The position numbers were made by a program, and so were the translations under genes. The notes under the pieces are model-generated. The model did no database searches, was not told the DNA's origin, and saw nothing but the letters and a program-made list of their open reading frames with translations. A stretch of DNA of 64,000 nucleotides from Geosiphon pyriformis (taxonomy: Eukaryota; Glomeromycota; Glomeromycetes; Archaeosporales; Geosiphonaceae). Shown piece after piece: positions 57,223 to 64,000 of the stretch (its first letter is position 1; every line of letters begins with the position of its first letter). The stretch lies in NCBI GenBank assembly GCA_016748015.1, contig JAAOMT010000708.1, forward strand, positions 199,440 to 263,439. The letters are read 5' to 3'.

Positions 57223-59068
57223 TTATTTTTTTTTTTTAATATTAAGCTTTGTCAAGATCTCCTAAATCTTCTAATTCTATACTGATATGTAAGTAAGGTT
57301 TTAATCTAATGGCAGTTTTTTTTGAATATCTGGGATTAAACTTTGTATCAGTATTATATATGTGTTCTGGCATAATACTTTTATTATTATTGCTAAACCA
57401 TTTAAGTTTCTGCTCCTGTAAAAGATCTGAAAGTGTAATATATTGTTTGAAGTTTTCATCAAAGTTTGAATTATCATTATTGTTATTGCCATTGTAAATG
57501 GAATTGGAATTATTGTTGTTGTTATTGTCAAAATCTAAATTGGGATTAGATTTTGATTTTGATTTTAAAGTACAACTGCTAATTGGTTTTTCCTCTTTGA
57601 GAATTGAATAGATCATGTATGATAACAAATTGTAAATAAAGTTATTATTATTACAATATTCTAAATCATAGAAAATTAGGCAATGTTTATAGAATCTAGT
57701 ATTTAATTGTTCTAAATACTGTTTTTGTTTTTTTTAAGTAAGTGTTAGATTTTGGTAGTAGTGTAGTTTTTTTTTGGTTTTGACAAGTATAGAATATGTT
57801 ACTTATTATTTGTTTTTTTTATGGAGGTAATAATTTGTGATTTATTCTTTTTTTTTTCTTTTTTCTTGTTATTTTAAGAGAGTATTAATGATAATGTATT
57901 GTGCTTGTCTTTAGTCCACAAGACTTAATAGGCTTTTTAGGTAAGTTTTTTTTTTGAATTTAATTAGTGATAATTGGGTAATAGTGTTTGTTTTAAAGTA
58001 GTTACAAGTAACAAATATCTGAGTTTGCTGACCATTTTGACTAAGTTGTAGTTCTTGGGTGTTTTAGTCAAGTACAGTATTGGTTTTGAACAGCCAGTTA
58101 TTACTAATAAGAGCTTGATACTATATGGCTTCTATAACAAAAACTTTGATAAGTATAATAATACTGTTGATTTTAAAAAAAAAGTCATTAATTTCGCCAA
58201 TAGGAGTTTTGGTCATTCAATTAACTATAATAAATTTGGCATTAAAAGCAGCTCTATTTAAAAGAAGCATTGTTGAAGATTTTTTTAATTCAAAAAAAAA
58301 TGGTTACAAGTGACTTGTTTTTAGTAACTATTGCTGATAGAATATTATTAATAAATGGTATTAGATTGGTTTCTAAGTTGTTGGATAAGTTGTTTTCTAA
58401 GGTAATCAAGAAACTTAAATAGTTCTAAGAATTTGGATTTTGGATGTACTTACTTCTCAAACTTTACTGGTGTGATTCTAATGGTTAATTTAACAAACTG
58501 AAAATTAGTTGGTATTTTACTATTGCCAATTGCCAGTCTTATTAGATGTATATAATTCTTAGCCTTTAATTTCTAGTTGTCATTTAAGCTAAATTTTGGA
58601 ATAGTATTTGAATTGATTAGGTTTGATAAATTACTTGTGGCTATAATTGATAAATTACTAGTGCTGAAGTCTAATAAACTGGAGGTATATATATTGGTTA
58701 TTGCATTATTAGAATGTAATGAGACTGATATTGATATTGTTCTTAATTTGAGATGTAATTCAGAATTTAAAATCTGCAATTGGAATTTTGATGTTGATTT
58801 CTCAATTGTTAGTTATTAAATTTAGAGTGACAATTTGTTTTTAAATGGTCTTGTTTATCATAATAGTAACAATTATACATTTTTTGTTGTTATAATTAAT
58901 TTGCTAATGATAAACATGATTAATTTTGGAAATAATTGGAGTTTTTTTAATTGTTGTAATATTGTAAAGACTAATAAATTGCTTGATTGCTAGCTAAGTA
59001 TTTCTTTAATTTCTGGTTGATATTAGTGCTAATTTTCTGTTAAATTATACCTTACAGAAAGCACCAAA
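57223..59068 (-). pseudogene. Element G internal remnant
   Basis: Open pieces 57242-57628 (dUTPase start fused to the 3' end, preceded by an Asn/Ser/Asp-rich linker and the EEKPIS segment) and 58573-58779 (nucleocapsid linker). Protease remnant 58050-58300, knuckle 58820-58890. Most of the Cys-rich domain is deleted at about 57770. Confidence 0.65.
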
Positions 59069-59832
59069 TGTTACATGTGATTATTTGGGGTGTTGAACAA
59101 ATAACAAATCTGTAATTTAATGCTCAATAACTGGTAATTTTGGTAATTTTTAAAGATTTTGAAATTTGAAGGTTTTGGTTGAGTTTTTTGTATAATAAAC
59201 AGAAATTTAATTGATAGTTTCTTCTGTGAATTTTTTTTTTCAGCATAATGGCTGGTTTATTTTAACAATTATGTTTTTTTGGTAAGTTATTCTTATTTTT
59301 GAGTCTTTTATTAAGTTATTCTTAACATCAAATACTCAGTACTTAATTTTTTTTAATCAATTAGTAAACAACAAAAAAATAAAACAAAAGAAAACAAAAA
59401 AAATAAAAGAAAATAAGAAATTAATATCTTATCAATAACCATAATCAAAAATTATTGTTCTAGTATAGTTAAGTATCAGATTTTATTAACATAGAATATT
59501 AATAGTAATAAAAGTAATTAATATTTTTAATCAAGTGATAATAACATAAATTTAATAATAATAGATAATTTTATTAATATAGACATAATTCCATTTTAAG
59601 TTGTAAAAAACTATCTTTTGAAGAAAAAAATATTGTTTTAAATTAATATAAACTCTATTGAATTCTTCTGGAATTATTTTTTTTGCTTTTAATATTTTTA
59701 CTATATATATATAATTTATGTTATACAAGATCTTGTATTTTCTTGAGCAATATGTTCTATTTTTTCTAACAATGTGCTCATTACTAAGCAGTATATTATA
59801 ATTTACTGACAATATATTTATTGTTAAGCAAT
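59069..59832 (-). repeat. 5' LTR of element G, truncated
   Basis: TGTTACATGTGATTATTTGGG on, matching the 3' LTR except that the last roughly 100 bases (the U3 start) are missing. It stops at a TA next to a DNA transposon end. Confidence 0.75.
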
Positions 59833-60090
59833 ATAGTGAACTCTCTCTATAGTCCCTCTGGTTATAATTATTATCTTCTTATAATCACATTTTTTTAAAA
59901 ACCAAAACCATTTATATATAATATTATCTCTTTATAGTTACTTTTACTATATATATCTCCTTATAGTCTCTATTCTTACAAATATGATAGCAGAATATAA
60001 GTAATTTCCACTCTCTATAGTCATACTATAATCATATGATATTAGATATGAATATTAGATGTCATTTTATATTTAATCAGACATGTACAG
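59833..60090. mobile_element. Terminal region of a DNA transposon (pogo/Tigger-like)
   Basis: Begins TAGTGAACTCTCTCTATAGTCC and repeats the CTC(T/C)(C/T)TATAGTC core at about 59842, 59929, 59958 and 60010. Such subterminal repeats next to a TA fit Tc1/mariner-superfamily (pogo/Tigger) ends. I found no matching inverted end in the next 3 kb, so the element is incomplete or its other end is beyond the insertion of M. Confidence 0.45.
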
Positions 60091-61070
60091 TCAGGAAGAT
60101 TTCCCAATTTGTTAATGGAAATCATTCTTTTTATGGTAGTAAAAAAAATTAGAGAAGTTTTTGGAAATGATTGTAGAACACTAAACAAAATTTCTCAAAT
60201 ATTACAATATTCAATTACTCTTTTTTTTATAAGCCGCCACTGCCATCAGAAAACAATGATGGAACTATTATATCTGGCTTGTTGTTTGTGAGTATTATGA
60301 GAGTTTTAATAATAGTTGACATATGGTACAGTACTGCTGTTTTTGGTGCTTTGGAGACTGGTAGTACTTTGGAGGCTGTTGCTGCAAGTATTGATGAAGT
60401 TACTCTGAATCAAACTTTGGCTAATGAGATTACTTTTTCTCCATATTGGGAAAAGGAATTAACAGACCTACAAGTGAGAATAATGGCCCAATGAGATCCT
60501 CCAAGAACAAGTTTGTTACTAGAACATTGCTCGAGCAAATCAACTGAGAACGGATTTCGAATTTACCTTTCCTTAAGAAAAGAAATATGACCAGTAATAA
60601 AACTCAGAGCATGAGAATTCTGATATATACCCAATAAATATATTTTCACACCAATTTTGACATCTGCAATTAAAAAAGAGCTCTATACTAGCAATCATAT
60701 TCATTATTCAACCAATATTTAGTATTAATAAGCAAAAGTTTGACTGATAGTTTTAAAGATATATTAAAAATCAACTTTTTTGGGGCAAATAAATTCATGT
60801 TGAATGCTTTTCATAATCCAAACATAATCATGCAGAATGGAGATTCAGATTTAGACTCAACATATCATGTTTTAAAAATACCAATTATAAATGGTAATAC
60901 ACCCAACCCAAAGTAAACAAAACTGTACACAATACAATATATTTCTAACTTTTTAAAGGATATTTATTAAGTTGTCACATGATTAACTTAATAAGCTTTG
61001 AAAACATAATTACTTAAAAGAGGTATTAGAGAGTTAATAATAGGTAATAGTTGTAATTTTATTAACAGAT
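60091..61070. other. Segment without recognisable gene, weak coding texture
   Basis: The plus-strand piece 60279-60494 (71 codons) and its continuation read ETGSTLEAVAASIDEV and NEITFSPYWEKELTDL, amphipathic and less AT-rich than the surroundings, then stop. I cannot assign a family. A sequence near 60830-60920 also lacks the LTR element texture. It may be the edge of a captured gene or transposon cargo. Confidence 0.4.
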
Positions 61071-62222
61071 TTATATTTTTTGATAATCTGCTTCTTTACT
61101 TGTTACTGGAATTGGTTTCCAAGTACCTAACAATGTTTTCTTAATTCGCCTTGCTTTAAAAAAGTCTATTCTTTTCATCCATGCAATTTTACTGAATTTT
61201 TTTATTTCTTCACTTAATATCTATTTATGGCCAATATCACAAAAAACACGATTAGAGACATTTGAATTTACAAACTGTGTCTTTTTTATCTAAACTCAAA
61301 ATTGATTTGATTCAGCAATAAAGTTAGGACGTATATGAGACCTGTATATTTCACCTTTAGAATATTTGATGACATTAAAGAGGTTAGTACACAATCTCTC
61401 AAATTTGATACAGTTATGTGCTGCAATTTTCTAATGCCGTTGTGAAGGTGTAGAAGAAATCAATAATTTGAGCATTTTGTTAATTTCTTCAAGTATTGCA
61501 TCATGGCCTTGATGTTGATTTAAAAGTTTAAATTGAAAAATTACAATTTTTTCTTGAATCAGCTTGCAAACTTCAGGCTTTAATTGTAGCCATTGTTCTT
61601 CATCAGTAATTTCAATTAATTAGTAAATAGGATGGTGCCAAGTAAACCAAATTGGTGCAAACATTTGTCTAGCCATGAGTCTTAATAAAGACTTATTGAA
61701 ACAAACTCCAATGCAAAAGTTAATAATTGCTTGTAAATAAAAAAAGACTTGTTCATACTTTAATCTGAACATGGGATCTGTTTCATTTTGGATTTATTCT
61801 AAGTAACCTTCAACAGATGAATTTTCCTTAAAAACAACATATGGCCACATTGATTCAGAAGTCATTGCATGTCTATATATATTACATATCAAATCCCATG
61901 ACTTATGATGATCAAAACATTTTTTAAAAAACTGCAATTGACTTTTACTCTGATATCCCTAATATTGTGCAAAGTATTTTATATCAATATTTCAATTGAT
62001 ATAGATATTGCTGTGTTTGAAGGGCTTGACAACATAACATTGTGCTATCTTTTATGTAATTATGCAAGTATATGGAAGATCAAATTAACAGTCTTCATTA
62101 TTGATTATCAGTTGGGGGTAAAAGACAAAAAGTGTCACAGATGTATTATCGAAATTAGGTTTCTTTTTACCAAGAATCTATTACTTGTACTTAAAATCCT
62201 ACAGTTGAATTAAACCCTTCAT
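61071..62222 (-). pseudogene. Unidentified protein gene, one frame with many stops
   Basis: Minus strand, ATG at 62220-62222 to TAA at 61071-61073: 383 codons in one frame with no indel. About 12 internal stops are TAA, TAG or TGA where Gln, Arg or Trp fits. Well-kept segments are FKENSSVEGYLE, LLRLMARQMFAPIWFTWHHP, HDAILEEINKMLKLLISS, IYRSHIRPNFIAESNQF and LLGTWKPIPVTSKEADYQ. I do not recognise the family. It is unrelated to the gypsy genes; it may be a host gene family or cargo of the DNA transposon at 59833. Confidence 0.55.
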
Positions 62223-62381
62223 TTTTATAATTTGGCTGCTTTTTATAATCTAAGACACCTCATATAATATAAAACACCTCACATGTCCAATTAGATTTAA
62301 GACAAAATAATGTTTAAGACATAACAGATACATTAATGTGTTATAAAAGCAAAATGCAATAAAAAGTGTGTTCTTATTAAC

Positions 62382-62867
62382 ATGCCAAAAAATGCAAACC
62401 AAAAGTGAACAGCAATCTCCTTGGAGACTAAAAAGACTCTCTGTTAGTACAAATTAGAGCATCCTGACTACTCAATAAATAGACTTATTGAAATATTTAA
62501 TTTAAAGGTTGACTGCTCTACTGTAACAAAGATACTCGCAAAATCAGACTAATGAATTGAAAAAAATGTATCTGGCAACTCTGGTCAATTGACAAAGAAC
62601 AGGAAAGAGATGTTTCCAAAAATAAATGATGCACTGAGAGAATAGATGCTTGAAGCACTAGCTACCAACTGCATTTTTACTAGAAAAATTTTACAAACAA
62701 AAGCCCTCAAGTTTGCTGAAAAGTTTCTGGAAAAAAATAACTTTAAAGCATTAGATAGTTGGTTAGAAAAGTTCAAAAAACATCATAATTTACACCACAT
62801 TAAGATGCATGGTGAAGCAAACAGTGCCTCCTTAGAAATTTTACTAGAGGAATGAGAGAAACTGCAT
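62382..62867 (+). pseudogene. pogo/Tigger-type transposase N-terminus (CENP-B-like HTH)
   Basis: ATG at 62382, one frame of 162 codons. Residues about 1-60 form the CENP-B N-terminal helix-turn-helix (HPDYSINRLIEIF, CSTVTKILAK). Residues 88-155 form the Tc5-type second HTH (ALKFAEKFLEKNNFKALDSW, HHNLHHIKMHGEA). Internal stops at six sites are CGA, CAG or TGG type. The DDE catalytic part is missing because element M inserted at 62868. Confidence 0.8.
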
Positions 62868-63674
62868 TGTTATTTATAAAATATAAGAAAAATATTAGTA
62901 TATAGATTAGCCAATTAGAAGTAGCTGTAATAAATGTGGAATTTCAGAATTTTTCTCAAGAAGAATTGCAGGATTTCAGGAATTTCAGGATTCTCATACA
63001 AGGAATCACAGGATTCCTGGCCTGAAGAATCAAGGAATTGAGGAATCTCAATTATATATATATAGCAGTAGTGTTAAAAGTAAAAAAGACAGACTTTTTA
63101 GTTTAGATTTAATCTAAGCAATCTTCCACATTTGCAAATATCAATAAATAATTATTCAATATTTCAATATCCACTCTTCACTATCAACACTTTATGTTAA
63201 TAGTTATTGACACTTAACCACACTGGAACAATAATTCTTGATTATGGCTATTGATGGAATACTAACTTGCACATTGCCTTGGCTCATTTTTTTATTTCTT
63301 TTATTTTTTTTTTTTTTCTTTAATTTTATTGTTATATACTAATTGATTAGGGATTAAAGCACTGAATTATTAACATCACAAATAGCCTGGTAAAAGACCC
63401 AGAAATAAGAGTAGAATCATATATATTAATAGATAGCTTACCAAAAGGGCATGACTGCCAGAATAAACCGGCCACCACACTGAAGACAAAAATTGGAAAA
63501 CCAACTTACCAACCAACTATATTGTCATTGAACCTCTGTCCATTATACAAAAAACTCAACTCTAAAACCTTTAGATACAACTACATACCAGTATTACCAG
63601 CATCAGCAAGATATTGAGCACCAAGTTATGGATTTGTTATTTGATTTGAGACACCAAATAATCATCCTGTAACA
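62868..63674 (+). repeat. 5' LTR of element M
   Basis: 807 bp, TGTTATTTATAAA...CATCCTGTAACA, with a GGAATTC-type array (62940-63040), TATATATATAGCAG box near 63055 and the ACTATCAACACTTTATG/TTAATAG stem region. Confidence 0.88.
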
Positions 63675-63676
63675 TT

Positions 63677-63693
63677 TGGTGCTCCCTGTAAGG
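63677..63693 (+). other. Primer binding site of element M
   Basis: TGGTGCTCCCTGTAAGG two bases after the LTR, identical to element B except one G-to-A change. Confidence 0.7.
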
Positions 63694-63736
63694 TATAATC
63701 CTACAAAGAACAGCACCAACAACACCCACCCAAACA

Positions 63737-64000
63737 GTGGCAGAATCCAAAAAAACAGGAACAAACCATTTAGAATTTGCAAAATCCTTATTCCAACATT
63801 ACTGTCAACATTTAGGATTAACCAATAATCACTTATTAGCAAAATCAGCTTTCAATTTCTATGTCAACAAGAGAATCTCATATTTGCTAGGAGTACCAGT
63901 AGAAACTGACTCAGCCAGAAAAAACTTCTACAACAAATTAATCCAGAATACCAACCTACCAGCAAATTATAATTTTACAGCAATCCTTACTGAAATCAAT
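63737..64000 (+). CDS. gag: Gag N-terminal domain of element M, partial
   Basis: 88 codons from GTG GCA GAA TCC to the window edge without a stop. It matches B Gag N closely (NHLEFAKSLFQHYCQHLGL, AFNFYVNKRISYLLG). The GTG start region, without ATG, is as in the other copies. The 3' part is outside the window. Confidence 0.75.
   Translation, partial: MAESKKTGTNHLEFAKSLFQHYCQHLGLTNNHLLAKSAFNFYVNKRISYLLGVPVETDSARKNFYNKLIQNTNLPANYNFTAILTEIN

Larger units (their letters stand above)
56352..59832 (-). mobile_element. Compact non-autonomous gypsy element G
   Basis: Minus strand: 5' LTR 59069-59832 (truncated), internal 57223-59068 (1846 bp), 3' LTR 56352-57222. Inside are PBS, the end of gag, knuckle, protease, part of the Cys-rich region and dUTPase start. 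The Gag N-domain and capsid are deleted (join near 59030) and so are RT to integrase (join near 57270). The latter join is the same as in F. Confidence 0.8.
62868..64000 (+). mobile_element. Ty3/gypsy element M (B family), runs off the window
   Basis: 5' LTR, PBS and the start of gag, inserted into the transposase gene after GCAT (62864-62867). Gag is open to the window end, so M may be the youngest element here. Confidence 0.85.

Noticed and set aside
1-64000. tRNA or rRNA genes
   Set aside because: I looked for cloverleaf-like GC stems and conserved rRNA segments and saw none; the AT-rich sequence gives only LTR hairpins.

Overview
The window is very AT-rich eukaryotic (fungal) DNA made almost entirely of nested, decaying transposable elements; I see no intact host gene. 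The best guess for the source is an arbuscular mycorrhizal fungus (Glomeromycotina such as Rhizophagus or Gigaspora). The low GC, the pogo/Tigger-type transposase and especially the residues still readable in the broken LINE ORF1/ORF2 at 24.2-28.3 kb fit that group. This rests on recognition, not on a search.

Layout: (1) 1-7617, plus-strand Ty3/gypsy element A, entering the window in its protease, split by solo LTR C (1854-2734), with a 3' LTR at 6585-7617. (2) 7618-7931 and 18131-19765, pieces of an old minus-strand element D. Element B (7932-18130) sits inside D's LTR. B is the reference copy: two 884-bp LTRs, PBS, PPT and one gag-pol reading frame broken by about 33 stops. (3) 19766-24245, plus-strand copy E. 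(4) 24246-28255, a broken plus-strand LINE. (5) 28256-34659, minus-strand element F without RT-RNase H-integrase and carrying solo LTR I; 34660-37561, 5' half of minus-strand copy K. (6) 37562-38188, unassigned. (7) 38189-48366, minus-strand element L, a second gypsy family with 1071-bp LTRs. (8) 48367-56351, minus-strand copy J, split by compact element H (49808-53747, perfect 4-bp TSD GTGT). (9) 56352-59832, compact element G. (10) 59833-62867, ends and fragments of DNA transposons, an unidentified minus-strand pseudogene (61071-62222) and the start of a Tigger-like transposase. (11) 62868-64000, the 5' end of a well-kept gypsy element M inserted into that transposase.

The gypsy elements share an unusual gene order: Gag N-domain, capsid, CCHC knuckle, retropepsin, a Cys-rich domain, a dUTPase, RT, RNase H, integrase with GPY/F module, then an extra conserved helical domain before the 3' LTR. 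The dUTPase lies between protease and RT. RT copies read YLDN or YLNN in place of YxDD, and most dUTPase copies have Asn in place of the motif III Asp. Short derivatives (D, F, G, H) lack RT-IN and appear to depend on other copies. The two LTRs of B differ at about 66 sites by my count, with one transversion and no indels, and essentially all stops can be explained by C-to-T or G-to-A changes. This points to repeat-directed cytosine deamination or a RIP-like process. All counts and alignments were done by eye.
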